From Actinomadura opuntiae (GTDB lineage Bacteria > Actinomycetota > Actinomycetes > Streptosporangiales > Streptosporangiaceae): a stretch of 64,000 nt of DNA. Below, one piece after another: positions 24,146-32,732 of the stretch. The stretch spans positions 1-64,000 of the forward strand of contig NZ_JASNWF010000009.1 of assembly GCF_030283205.1 (NCBI RefSeq), read 5' to 3'. Each line of letters starts with the position of its first letter. Within the stretch, counting starts at the first letter, position 1. The notes beneath the pieces were generated by a model, which was not told where the DNA came from, did no database searches, and saw only the letters and a program-made list of their open reading frames with translations. A program made the position numbers and the translations under genes.

Positions 24146-25048
24146 TTGAGCGCAGGGCAGGATCCGGGGGCGGCGCGGGCCGGGAACGGGGCCGTGCGGG
24201 GCCCGACGGCGCGCCGCATGCTGGTCGGCGCCCGCCTGCGCGACCTGCGCGAACGCAGCGGGCTGAGCCGCGAGCGGGCCGGCTACGCGATCCGCGGCAG
24301 CGCCTCCAAGATCAGCCGGATGGAGCTCGGCCGCACCTCGTTCGCCCGCCGCGACGTCGCCGACCTGCTCACCCTCTACGGGCTGCCCGGCGGCCCGGAG
24401 CGCGAGGAGCTGCTCCGGCTCGCGCAGGAGGCCAACGAGCGCGCCTGGTGGCACCGGCACGGCGAGCTGCTCCCGGCCTGGACGCACCGGTTCCTCGACC
24501 TGGAGGAGACCGCGCGGCACGTGCTGGCCTACGAGCCGTGCCAGATCCCCGAGCTGCTGCAGACCGAGGAGTACACGCGCGCCTGCCTGGCGATCCGGGA
24601 CGGGATCCGGGAGGGCGACCGGCGCATCGAGATCGACGAGCGGGCCGCCGCCCGGCGGCTGCGGCGCCGGCTGTTCGCGGGCGACCCGGGCCGGACCCTG
24701 ACCGCCGTGCTGGACGAGGCCGCGCTGCGCCGCTTCGTCGGCGGCCCCGAGCTGATCCGCGGCCAGCTCGACCATCTGGCGGCGCTCGCGGAATCCGGCC
24801 GCGTCGAGCTGCGGATCATCCCGGTGGGCGGGCGCCCGTTCCCCCTCGCGCACGGGTTCACGATCCTGCGCTTCGCGGGACGGGCCCTTCCCGACGTCGT
24901 CTACGTGGAGTTCCTCACCACCGCGCTGTACCTGGACAAACCCGCCGACGTCGCCGCCTACGCGGACGCCTGGGACCGCCTGGCCGCGGCCGCGCTGCCG
25001 CCCGACACCGGCCTCGACCTCCTCCGCGACCTGCGCGAACGGCTCTGA
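24146..25048 (+). CDS. XRE-family regulator with DUF5753 (Scr1 group)
   Basis: 300 residues from the TTG at 24146, chosen because GGAGG stands seven bases upstream; the frame is open further left across the -10 box. The HTH is at about residues 28-85 (LRDLRERSGLSRERAGYAI, GSASKISRMELGR). DUF5753 follows (WWHRHGELLPAWTHRFLDLEETA, LAYEPCQIPELLQTEEYTRA, ELRIIPVGGRPFPL, VVYVEFLTTALYLD). Such genes usually stand next to a DUF397 partner; none is here, so the regulator is an orphan or its partner is elsewhere. These pairs influence development and antibiotic production in Streptomyces. Confidence 0.92.
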   Translation: MSAGQDPGAARAGNGAVRGPTARRMLVGARLRDLRERSGLSRERAGYAIRGSASKISRMELGRTSFARRDVADLLTLYGLPGGPEREELLRLAQEANERAWWHRHGELLPAWTHRFLDLEETARHVLAYEPCQIPELLQTEEYTRACLAIRDGIREGDRRIEIDERAAARRLRRRLFAGDPGRTLTAVLDEAALRRFVGGPELIRGQLDHLAALAESGRVELRIIPVGGRPFPLAHGFTILRFAGRALPDVVYVEFLTTALYLDKPADVAAYADAWDRLAAAALPPDTGLDLLRDLRERL

Positions 25049-25049
25049 T

Positions 25050-26162
25050 TCAGGCCGTCGCCGGGTTCGCGGCCGTGCCCTCGGTGCTCAGCAGCACGAC
25101 GGTGTCCGCGGGCCCGAGGGCGAGCCGGGACGCGGCGGCGCGGACCCCGGCCAGGGACGCGGCGCCGCACGGGCCGGCGGGCACACCGCCGTCCGCGAGG
25201 TCGCGGGCGGCGGCCGCGACGTCCTCGTCGGCGACGCAGACGGCGGCGTCCACGCCCGACCGCAGATACGGCCAGGCCAGCGCGGACGGCGTGGCGCAGT
25301 TCAGGCCCGCCATGGCCGTCGGCCCCGTCTCGACGGTGACCGGCCGGTCGGCGGCGAGGCTCGCCAGCACGCACGGCGCCGCGTCCGGCTCCACGGCCAG
25401 CAGGGCCGGCGCGGGCCCGCCGGACCGGTAGTGGATCACGGCGGCCTGGGCCAGCGACCCGACCCCGACCGGAACCGCCACGACGGAAGGCGATCCGGCG
25501 CCGGCCGAGCGGAGCTGCCGGTCGATCTCGGTGAAGAGCGTCGAGTAGCCCTCCACGATCCAGCCGGGGACGCGCTCGTAACCGGGCCAGCTCGTGTCCT
25601 GCACCAGCAGCGCCGTCGCTTCCGATGCGGCGCGGTCGGCGGCTCGGCGCACCGCCTCGTCGTAGGGGCCGGGGACGCGGACGACCCGCGCGCCCTCGGC
25701 CTCGATCGCGGCGAGCGCCACGGGGTGGACGCCGTCCGGGACGAAGACCTCCGCCGCGGCGCCGAGCATCCGGGCCATCGCGGCGACGGCGCGTCCGTGG
25801 TTCCCGTCCGTCGCGGTGACCAGCCGGAACGTCCCGGCGTGCGCCCGGAGCACGCCGAGCGGATCGGCCGCTGGGACGGGGATGCCGACGCGGTCGCACA
25901 GCGCCCGGCACACGCCCCACGACGCGCCGAGGATCTTGAACGCGGGCAGCCCGAGCCGGGACGACTCGTCCTTCACGAACACCCGTCCGGCACCGAGACC
26001 GGCGGCGAGGGCGGGCATCTCGACCAGCGGCGTGGGGGCGTATCCGGGCAGCGCGGCGTGGAAGGCGGCCACCTCACGGGCTGCGGGCGGGCACCTCCAT
26101 TCCCTGGCGGCGGGACGGGAGAACCAGGAGGTCCGCGAGGCGGGGTAGGCGGGAGCGACCAT
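25050..26162 (-). CDS. Diaminopropionate ammonia-lyase-like PLP enzyme
   Basis: 370 residues with the ATG at 26162. A longer frame exists but would overlap the divergent LysR gene. The PLP lysine is in RLGLPAFKILGASW, the phosphate-binding and substrate loops are ATDGNHGRAVA and PVGVGSLAQAAV, and the fold is type II (tryptophan synthase beta group). The family cleaves 2,3-diaminopropionate to pyruvate and ammonia; some relatives act on threonine or serine. It converges with the DUF5753 gene and is divergent from LysR, which likely controls it. Confidence 0.85.
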   Translation of the reverse strand: MVAPAYPASRTSWFSRPAAREWRCPPAAREVAAFHAALPGYAPTPLVEMPALAAGLGAGRVFVKDESSRLGLPAFKILGASWGVCRALCDRVGIPVPAADPLGVLRAHAGTFRLVTATDGNHGRAVAAMARMLGAAAEVFVPDGVHPVALAAIEAEGARVVRVPGPYDEAVRRAADRAASEATALLVQDTSWPGYERVPGWIVEGYSTLFTEIDRQLRSAGAGSPSVVAVPVGVGSLAQAAVIHYRSGGPAPALLAVEPDAAPCVLASLAADRPVTVETGPTAMAGLNCATPSALAWPYLRSGVDAAVCVADEDVAAAARDLADGGVPAGPCGAASLAGVRAAASRLALGPADTVVLLSTEGTAANPATA

Positions 26163-26190
26163 GCAGGCCACGCTTCCGCAGTGGGCACCC

Positions 26191-26249
26191 GTCGGTCCAG
26201 CGAATGTTTCCGAGGGATAATCATCGTCTGAACCGACGAATGGACCGGC
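26191..26249. promoter_or_regulatory. LysR-type intergenic site
   Basis: Arms GTCGGTCCA at 26191-26199 and TGGACCGGC at 26241-26249 form an interrupted dyad with one mismatch between the divergent lyase and LysR genes. The arms are far apart, as can be seen for the recall and activation half-sites of LysR regulators. Confidence 0.4.
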
Positions 26250-26250
26250 C

Positions 26251-27150
26251 ATGCTCGATCTGCACCGGCTGCGGCTGCTGCGCGAACTCAAGCACCGCGG
26301 GACGCTCGCGGCCGTCGCGGAGGCGCTGAACTACAGCCCGTCCTCGGTCTCGCAGCAGCTGTCCGTCCTGGAGAAGGAGGCCGGGGTGCGGCTGCTGGAG
26401 CCGGTCGGGCGCCGCGTCCGGCTGACCGCGCAGGCCGAGATCCTCGTCGCGCACACCGAGGCCGTGCTGGAGCGCCTCGAACGCGCGGAGGCCGACCTCG
26501 CCGCGTCGCTGCGCGACATCACCGGGGTGCTCCGCGTCGCCGCCTTCCAGACCGCCGCGCTCGCCCTCGTCCCCGACGCCCTCACCGCGCTGCGCGACGC
26601 CCATCCCGGCCTGCGCGTCGAGGTCGCGCAGCGGGAGCCGGAGAGCGCGCTGCCCGCGCTGGTCGCCCGCGACTTCGACGTGGTCGTCACCGAGGAGTAC
26701 CCCGGCGAGCCGCATCCCCGGCCGTCCGGCGTCGAGTACGAGGAGCTGGGCGCGGACGAGATCCGGCTGGCCCTGCCCGGCGCCGTCCCGCCGGGCACGC
26801 CGCTCCCGGGCCTGGCGGACGTGCCGTGGGTGATGGAGCCCGCCGGGACCGCCGCCCGCGCCTGGGCCACCCGGCTGTGCCGCGACGCCGGATTCGAACC
26901 GGACGTCCGGTTCGAGTCCAGCGACCTGCTCCTGCACCTGCGGCTCGTCGAGGGCGGGCACGCCGCCGCGCTGCTCCCCGGGCTCGTCTGGGCGGGCGGC
27001 CCGCCGACGGTCGCGCTGGCGCCGCTGCCCGCCGGACGCCGCGTCCGGCGGCTGTTCACCGCCACCCGGCGCGGCGGCGGCGCGCACCCCGCCGTCCGCG
27101 CCTTCAGGACCGCGCTGGCGGGGGGTACGAGACCCGCGGACGGCGGCTAG
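26251..27150 (+). CDS. LysR-family regulator, divergent from the lyase
   Basis: 299 residues. The N-terminal winged HTH is classic (LHRLRLLRELKHRGTLAAVAEAL, SPSSVSQQLSVLEKEAGVRLLE), followed by the type 2 periplasmic-binding-like effector domain (GVLRVAAFQTAALALVPDAL, DFDVVVTEEYPGE, LLLHLRLVEGGHAAALLPGLV). Given the close divergent layout, it most likely regulates the ammonia-lyase-like gene in response to an amino acid. The ATG is the first base after GGCC, with no strong ribosome site. Confidence 0.92.
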   Translation: MLDLHRLRLLRELKHRGTLAAVAEALNYSPSSVSQQLSVLEKEAGVRLLEPVGRRVRLTAQAEILVAHTEAVLERLERAEADLAASLRDITGVLRVAAFQTAALALVPDALTALRDAHPGLRVEVAQREPESALPALVARDFDVVVTEEYPGEPHPRPSGVEYEELGADEIRLALPGAVPPGTPLPGLADVPWVMEPAGTAARAWATRLCRDAGFEPDVRFESSDLLLHLRLVEGGHAAALLPGLVWAGGPPTVALAPLPAGRRVRRLFTATRRGGGAHPAVRAFRTALAGGTRPADGG

Positions 27151-27494
27151 CCTGGGATGGGTGAAGAACGTGTCGCGCTACGGGACGCCGGTGGCCCCTG
27201 AAGGCCCCGGTGCGAAGCCCGCAGCGAGGCCGCCGCGCAGGCGATGGCGCTGGTCAGCGGCGCCGAGATGATCGAACTGGAGGCGCCCGGCGGCAGCGGC
27301 CCGCACGCGGCCCCCGCCCCGCCGGCTCCCTGAGACTTCCGCACCCCGATCTCCAGAACGCTCCGCCTACGGGAGTTCTGGGGGTGACCCTCACCTTCGG
27401 ATGGGTGTTCTCCCCGATGGCGATGATTCCGCCCCTGCGGCAGAGTCGTAACTACGGCAGGGGACGAGGATTCCTCGCAGGAAGAAGGCACACG
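27151..27494 (+). pseudogene. Small decayed gene remnant and hairpin
   Basis: Two short frames suggest a broken small gene. One begins with a GTG at about 27161 (KNVSRYGTPVAPEGPGAK), and the other continues as EAAAQAMALVSGAEMIELE with PGGSGPHAA to a stop at about 27333. Neither alone is convincing. A hairpin with arms CCAGAAC at 27353-27359 and GTTCTGG at 27375-27381 follows and could end the LysR transcript. The rest is the leader of the gene at 27495. Confidence 0.35.
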
Positions 27495-27767
27495 ATGTCG
27501 AACACGCCGCCCAAGCCCTCGTTGACCACGACCGACCTCGCCGAGATCCTCTTCAGCTCCGGCCTCCAGGCCTCCGACCATCCCAGCGCCGAGCGGGTCC
27601 GGGCCGCCGTCGAGGCCCTGTCGCGCGCCTGCGGCGGCGACCCGTCCGCCTGCGCCGCGCGCGTCGCCCAGGAGGCCGGCGACCACCCCGACGCCTACGC
27701 GGTCCGGATGCGGTGGGCGCTCGACACCGTCCTGGACGCCTACGGCGACCTGACCACCGCGGCCTGA
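27495..27767 (+). CDS. Small conserved-looking actinobacterial protein
   Basis: 90 residues from an ATG preceded by GGAAGAAGG. The body reads LTTTDLAEILFSSGLQASDHPSAERVRAAVEALSR and then AARVAQEAGDHPDAYAVRMRWALDTV; it is a helical cytosolic protein with two cysteines (ACGGDPSACAA) six residues apart. No function is known. The codon use and ribosome site support it as real. A second small gene follows 62 bases later. Confidence 0.75.
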   Translation: MSNTPPKPSLTTTDLAEILFSSGLQASDHPSAERVRAAVEALSRACGGDPSACAARVAQEAGDHPDAYAVRMRWALDTVLDAYGDLTTAA

Positions 27768-27829
27768 CCACCCGTCGGGGTTACCGGGCGCGGGTCCCGG
27801 GAACCGCACCGACAACAGGGAGGGATCCG

Positions 27830-27991
27830 ATGCGCACCACAGCGGCGCGTTCGCGCTTCACCGAAAGGCGGGAGGACATCGTCCCCCGCACGCTCCGCGA
27901 CCTGCTGGCGACCGAGGTCGCGCCGCGGGTCCCCGGCGACGGCCGGCGGCGGCGCAGACGCCGGACCACGGCCGTCCGGCGCGTCACCTAG
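27830..27991 (+). CDS. Small basic protein (53 residues)
   Basis: ATG at 27830 is seven bases after a clear AGGGAGG. The product starts with a helical part (FTERREDIVPRTLRDLLATEVAP) and ends in an Arg tract (DGRRRRRRRTTAVRR). It might bind nucleic acid. It follows the 27495 gene in the same direction and may share its transcript. Short length limits certainty. Confidence 0.5.
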   Translation: MRTTAARSRFTERREDIVPRTLRDLLATEVAPRVPGDGRRRRRRRTTAVRRVT

Positions 27992-28043
27992 CGGCGCTCC
28001 GGGCCGGAGCCGGTCGCGTGTCGTGGCGAACTATGCTTCTCCC

Positions 28044-28814
28044 GTGACCGAACAGCCGGCGGACGAGCAGGGCGGCCCCGCCGCGGGCGCGGGCCGCGAG
28101 TACCGGATCGGCGAGCTCGCCCGCGCCGCCGGCGTCCCCGTCCGGACCCTGCGCTACTACCAGGAACGCAAGCTGCTGCCGCCGCCCCGGCGCGCGGGCC
28201 GCATCGGGCTGTACTCCGAGGACCACCTCGCCCGCCTCCGCATGATCGGCAACCTGCTGGAGCGCGGCCACACCCTTGAGGGCATCCGCGAGCTGCTGTC
28301 GGCGTGGGAGCAGGGCCGCGACATCGGCACCGTCCTCGGGGTGGAGAAGGTGGCCACGGCGCCGTGGTCGCACGAGGTCCCCGTCACGATGACGCTGGCC
28401 GAGCTGGCCGCGCTGTTCCCCGGCGAGGTCGGCCCCGAGTCGGTCGAGCGGGCGCTGGCGTCCGGGGCCATCGAGGTGGACGGCGACCGCGTCACGCACT
28501 GGAGCCGCCGCCAGCTGGAGGCGACCGTCGCGCTGGTCCGCGCGGGCGTGCCGCTCGCGGAGGTGCTGTCGGCCGGGCAGCGGCTCCAGGAGAGCATGGA
28601 CGAGCTGGCCGCGATGTTCGTCCGGCTGATCGCCGACCACGTGATCGGCGACGTCCAGGCGCAGGACCTCGGCGACCTCACCGACACCCTCGCCCGGCTG
28701 CGGCCCGGCGCCCAGGTCACCGTCGAGGCGGGCTTCGCCCGCGCGATGGACCGGCAGGTCCGCGCCGCGATCGACCAGCTCCTCGGCCGCCTCACCTCCA
28801 GCGACAGTATGTGA
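28044..28814 (+). CDS. MerR-family regulator
   Basis: 256 residues if the GTG at 28044 is used. That start stands six bases after a -10-like TATGCT at 28032-28037, so the transcript is probably leaderless; a start at 28023 would lie upstream of the promoter. The HTH is canonical (YRIGELARAAGVPVRTLRYYQERKLLPPPRR) with the two-wing segment (GLYSEDHLARLRMIGNLLERGHTLEGIRELL). The C-terminal 150 residues are helical with no obvious Cys metal site, so it probably senses an organic ligand. Confidence 0.9.
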   Translation: MTEQPADEQGGPAAGAGREYRIGELARAAGVPVRTLRYYQERKLLPPPRRAGRIGLYSEDHLARLRMIGNLLERGHTLEGIRELLSAWEQGRDIGTVLGVEKVATAPWSHEVPVTMTLAELAALFPGEVGPESVERALASGAIEVDGDRVTHWSRRQLEATVALVRAGVPLAEVLSAGQRLQESMDELAAMFVRLIADHVIGDVQAQDLGDLTDTLARLRPGAQVTVEAGFARAMDRQVRAAIDQLLGRLTSSDSM

Positions 28815-28871
28815 GCGCGCCATTGCGTGTCGTGACGGTCGCGCGCGCCTGCTGATCAATACCGTGGGCGG

Positions 28872-29780
28872 ATGCCCGGACCTCTGCCGCGCGCCCTGGC
28901 CGCCGCGGCCCTCGCCGCCTGCTCGGTGTTGCCCGCCGTCCCCGCCCGCGCGGCGCAGGCGCCGGTGTGCGCCTCGGCGAAGCATCCGCTGCTGGCGAAG
29001 AGGCTCGGCCACCGGATCGCGAGCGCGCTGGAGGGCCGGACCGGCACCGAATCGGTCGCCGTGTACGACCGGAAGCGCGGCATCCGCTGCGGCGTCCTCG
29101 CCGGGCGGCGCTACGACTCGGCGAGTATCGTGAAGGCGACCGTCCTCGCCGCCCTGCTGCGGCAGGCCGCCGAGGAGCACCGCCCGCTCGGCGCGTCCGA
29201 GACGAGCCTCGCCGCCAGGATGATCACCTGGTCGGACAACCGCGCCGCGTCCGCGCTGTGGCGGTCCGTCGGCCCCGCCCGCATCACCCGCTTCATACAG
29301 CGGGCCGGGATGACGCGCACCGCGCTCGACCCGGACGGCCACTGGGGGCTCACCCAGACCACGGCCGCCGACCAGATCACGCTGCTGCGGCGCCTCACCA
29401 CGCACAACCGGCTGCTCACCGACAAGGCCCGCGCGTACGAGCTGGGCCTCATGCACCAGGTGATCCCGGCGCAGCGCTGGGGCACCACCGCCGGCACGCC
29501 CGCCGGCGTCACCTGGCACGTCAAGAACGGCTGGCTCCCCCGGCAGGGCAAGGACTGGCGCGTGCACAGCATCGGCGCGTTCACCGGCCACGGCGAGAAC
29601 TACCTGATCGCCGTCCTCACCCAGTCCACCCCGACCATGGCGTACGGCGTCGAGACCATCGAGAGCGTCGCCCGCGCCGTGCACGGCGACCTCGCCCCCG
29701 GCACCCGCGCGCCGCTGCCCGGCGGCCTGCCGGACGGCACCGCCGAGACCTCCGACGGCTCCGCCCCCGCGGACGCCTGA
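28872..29780 (+). CDS. Secreted class A beta-lactamase-like serine hydrolase
   Basis: 302 residues with a Sec signal peptide (RALAAAALAACSVLPAVPARA, cut after about residue 27). The active-site SxxK is SIVK within YDSASIVKATVLAALL, the SDN loop is TWSDNRAAS, and the third box is KNG (WHVKNGWLP) in place of KTG. The omega-loop Glu-x-x-Leu-Asn of true class A enzymes is not seen. The protein may be a penicillin-binding or peptidase-like relative and not a resistance enzyme. The Ser/Pro/Ala-rich tail is about 35 residues. Followed by the S9 peptidase gene after 50 bases. Confidence 0.8.
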   Translation: MPGPLPRALAAAALAACSVLPAVPARAAQAPVCASAKHPLLAKRLGHRIASALEGRTGTESVAVYDRKRGIRCGVLAGRRYDSASIVKATVLAALLRQAAEEHRPLGASETSLAARMITWSDNRAASALWRSVGPARITRFIQRAGMTRTALDPDGHWGLTQTTAADQITLLRRLTTHNRLLTDKARAYELGLMHQVIPAQRWGTTAGTPAGVTWHVKNGWLPRQGKDWRVHSIGAFTGHGENYLIAVLTQSTPTMAYGVETIESVARAVHGDLAPGTRAPLPGGLPDGTAETSDGSAPADA

Positions 29781-29830
29781 GGACCCCGCGGATGGACGAC
29801 CGGCCGGGGACCGGCGGCGATACTGGGGGG

Positions 29831-31594
29831 ATGGTCGACGACGAACGCTGGAAGGCGCGGTTCCGCGCCGCCCGGATCAGCCTTCCCCGCTGGGCGCGCG
29901 ACGCCCCGAACCGCAGCATCTACCGCTCCAACGCCACCGGCACCTGGGAGATCTACGCCTGGGACCGCGGCACCGGCGACCGGCGGCAGGTGACCGACCG
30001 GCCCAACGGCACGTGGATGGGCACCGTCGACCCCACCGGCGAATATGTCTGGTGGTTCGCCGACACCGACGGCGACGAGTTCGGCGTCTGGCGGCGCGTC
30101 CCGTTCGGCGGCGGCGAGGACGCCCCCGCCGTCCCCGGCCTGGAGCCGTCCTACCCGGGCGGGCTGGCGCTCGGCGCGAGCGGCCTCGCCGTGGTCGGCA
30201 GCACCGGCGAGGACGGCAACACCGTGCACCTGTGCCGCCCCGGCTCCGCGCCCGAGGTGCTCTACCACCACGCCGAGGACGCGCACGTCGCCGCCCTCAC
30301 CCGCGACGAGTCGCTCGTCGCGATCGGGCACAGCGAGCACGGCGACAGCCGCCACATGGCGCTGCGCGTCGTCCGCCCGGACGGCTCCACCGTCGCCGAC
30401 CTGTGGGACGGGCCCGGCAAGGGCGTCTACGGCATGGGGTTCGCGCCCGTGCACGGCGACACCCGCCTGCTCGTCGGGCACGAGCGCCGCGGCCGCGACG
30501 AGATCCTCGTCTGGGACCCGGTCGCCGGCACCGAGCGGGAGATCGTCCTCGACCTGCCCGGCGAGATCGGCGCCGGCTGGTACCCCGACGGGTCCGCGCT
30601 GCTGATCTCCCACAACCACGAGGCCCGCGACGAGCTGTACCGGTACGGCCTCGCCGACGGGTCCCTCACCCGCATCGACACGCCGCGCGGCGTGATCGGC
30701 GGCGCCGACGTCCGGCCCGACGGCACGATCGAGTTCTCCTGGTCGTCGGCCGCCGAACCGCCGGTGATCCGCTCGACGTCCGGCGCGGTCGTGCTGACCC
30801 CGCCCGGCCCTGCGGCGCCGTCGTCCGTCCCCGTCGAGGACGCGTGGGTCGACGGCCCGGGCGGGCGCATCCACGCGCTGGTCAGCAAGCCGGACGGCGA
30901 CCGCCCGTACCCGACGGTGTTCGACGTCCACGGCGGCCCCACCGCGCAGGACGACGACTCGTTCGCCCCGGCCGCCGCCGCGTGGGTCGACCACGGCTTC
31001 GCCGTCGTCCGGGTGAACTACCGCGGCTCCACCGGCTACGGCTCGCAGTGGCGCGACGCGATCGAGGGACGGGTCGGGCTCACCGAACTCGAGGACATCA
31101 AGGCCGTCCGCGACTGGGCCGTCTCCAGCGGCCTCGCCGACCCGGACCGTCTCGTGCTGACCGGCGGGTCGTGGGGCGGATACCTCACCCTCCTCGGCAT
31201 CGGCACCCAGCCGGACGACTGGAGCGTCGCGGTCGCCTCCGTGCCCGTCGCCGACTACGTCGCCGCCTACGAGGACGAGATGGAGGGCCTGCAGGCGTTC
31301 GACCGCTCGCTGTTCGGCGGCTCGCCCGACGAGGTCCCGGACCGCTACCGCGAATCGTCCCCGATCACCTACGTCGAGAAGGTGAAGGCACCGGTGCTGA
31401 TCCTGGCCGGCGAGAACGACCCGCGCTGCCCCATCCGGCAGATCGACAACTACCTCGCCCGCCTCGGCGAACTCGGCCTCCCGCACGAGACGTACCGCTA
31501 CGACGCCGGCCACGGCTCCCTGGTCGTCGAGGAGCGCATCACCCAGATGTCGGCCGAAATGGACTTCGCCAGGAAATACCTGGGTATGTCATAA
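29831..31594 (+). CDS. S9-family prolyl oligopeptidase
   Basis: 587 residues from the ATG at 29831. The first about 340 residues are a beta-propeller with repeated WD-like strands (IYRSNATGTWEIYAWDRGTG, GEYVWWFADTDGDEFGVWR). The last 240 residues form an alpha/beta hydrolase with Ser in GGSWGGYLTLLG, Asp in AGENDPRCP and His in DAGHGSLV. No signal peptide is present, so it is cytosolic, and it probably degrades oligopeptides as acylaminoacyl- or dipeptidyl-peptidase. A perfect hairpin ends the transcript. Confidence 0.94.
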   Translation: MVDDERWKARFRAARISLPRWARDAPNRSIYRSNATGTWEIYAWDRGTGDRRQVTDRPNGTWMGTVDPTGEYVWWFADTDGDEFGVWRRVPFGGGEDAPAVPGLEPSYPGGLALGASGLAVVGSTGEDGNTVHLCRPGSAPEVLYHHAEDAHVAALTRDESLVAIGHSEHGDSRHMALRVVRPDGSTVADLWDGPGKGVYGMGFAPVHGDTRLLVGHERRGRDEILVWDPVAGTEREIVLDLPGEIGAGWYPDGSALLISHNHEARDELYRYGLADGSLTRIDTPRGVIGGADVRPDGTIEFSWSSAAEPPVIRSTSGAVVLTPPGPAAPSSVPVEDAWVDGPGGRIHALVSKPDGDRPYPTVFDVHGGPTAQDDDSFAPAAAAWVDHGFAVVRVNYRGSTGYGSQWRDAIEGRVGLTELEDIKAVRDWAVSSGLADPDRLVLTGGSWGGYLTLLGIGTQPDDWSVAVASVPVADYVAAYEDEMEGLQAFDRSLFGGSPDEVPDRYRESSPITYVEKVKAPVLILAGENDPRCPIRQIDNYLARLGELGLPHETYRYDAGHGSLVVEERITQMSAEMDFARKYLGMS

Positions 31595-31600
31595 CCCTGT

Positions 31601-31634
31601 CGCGGGGACGGGCGTCGCCCCGCCCGTCCCCGCG
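31601..31634 (+). terminator. Terminator after the S9 peptidase
   Basis: CGCGGGGACGGGCG at 31601-31614 pairs perfectly with CGCCCGTCCCCGCG at 31621-31634 with a 6-base loop, followed by TTTACA. Confidence 0.9.
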
Positions 31635-31778
31635 TTTACAAGATCGACGACCCGGGCATCCCTCCGATCGGCCGCCATCGCGCGTGCCATGCGAGCCGGT
31701 CACCGACCGGCGGCCCCCCGGCGCGGCGGCGCGCTCGACCGCCGCTCTCCGCGCGGAGAGCCGAACCGGGGGGACCGC

Positions 31779-32732
31779 ATGAACCGGCCGCACGCCGCCC
31801 GCACGCCCGCGCCCGCATCCGTGCCCGCCTCGGTGCCGCACTGCCCGCGCGGGCGCCGAAAACCCGCGTCCGCCGCGCTGACCACCCTGCTCGCGACCGC
31901 CGCCGCGCTCGTCGCCACCACCCAGCCCCCGGCCGGGGCCGCCACGCCGTCGCCCGCCCCGTCCTCGTCCCACCCGCCGCTGGCGCCCGGCCGCCCGCCC
32001 GCGCCTCCCCCGGACGACGAGGCCCAGCTCCGCAAGCCGTCTCCAACGGAATCACCGGCCACGCAACCGGCGGACCCGCGAGACGTGCTGCCGGGGACGC
32101 TGGCCGGGCTCGCACCATCCGCCGCGTCCACCGGCGTGGGCGGCGTGCTGCCCCCACTCGACGGCCCGGCGCCCGCGGCCTCGCCCGCCCCGCCGAGCAG
32201 CCCCGCACCACAGACCGGACCGGAAGACGAGACCGGTCCGCCCGAGACTCCGCGGGACGAGCCCGTCCCGGACGCGGCGGAGGGCGTGGTTTCGAGCGTC
32301 CTCACCGCGGTCCTGCCGGATCTGCCGGACCTGCCGAAATCGGTGCGGCTGCGGCAGGAATTCGCCACGGGCCTGCTGCGGGCCAGCGGGATCGGATGGC
32401 GGTCCACCGGGAACTGCTCGGACCGCAACCGGACGACCTGCACCTCGTTCGACGGCCTGCGCTGGGGCACGTTGAAGGGGCTGCTCGACTTCCGGGCCGC
32501 GAGCGGCTGCCCGATCACGGTGACGGGCGGGACGGAGCGGGGCCACTCGGGCGGCCCCCGCAGCCACGCCGCCGGCTACAAGCTCGACATCGCGACGGGC
32601 CGGTGCGTGGACGCGGCGATCAGGCGCTACCCGTACCAGGGGGTGCGGGGCGACGGGGCGCGGCTGTACCGGTCACCGGACGGCACGCTGTTCGCCCGCG
32701 AGAAGGACCACTGGGACATCACGTTCCCCTAG
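31779..32732 (+). CDS. Secreted M15-like peptidase domain protein
   Basis: 317 residues from the ATG at 31779 after GGGGGGACC. A signal peptide (ALTTLLATAAALVATTQPPAGAA) is followed by a Pro/Ser/Ala-rich spacer to about residue 180. The C-terminal domain (about 195-317) reads GIGWRSTGNC, GTLKGLLDFRAASGCPITVTGG, HSGGPRSHAAGYKLDI and DHWDITF. The pattern SHxxGxxxD...DHWD matches the zinc ligands (His, Asp, His) of M15 D-Ala-D-Ala peptidases and L-Ala-D-Glu endolysins. Cys pairs suggest disulfides. It probably acts on peptidoglycan outside the cell. Its stop overlaps the convergent TetR stop in CTAG. Confidence 0.8.
   Translation: MNRPHAARTPAPASVPASVPHCPRGRRKPASAALTTLLATAAALVATTQPPAGAATPSPAPSSSHPPLAPGRPPAPPPDDEAQLRKPSPTESPATQPADPRDVLPGTLAGLAPSAASTGVGGVLPPLDGPAPAASPAPPSSPAPQTGPEDETGPPETPRDEPVPDAAEGVVSSVLTAVLPDLPDLPKSVRLRQEFATGLLRASGIGWRSTGNCSDRNRTTCTSFDGLRWGTLKGLLDFRAASGCPITVTGGTERGHSGGPRSHAAGYKLDIATGRCVDAAIRRYPYQGVRGDGARLYRSPDGTLFAREKDHWDITFP

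Noticed and set aside
28872..29780. Antibiotic-resistance beta-lactamase
   Set aside because: The omega-loop Glu needed for deacylation is not seen and the third box is KNG, so only a serine hydrolase is called.
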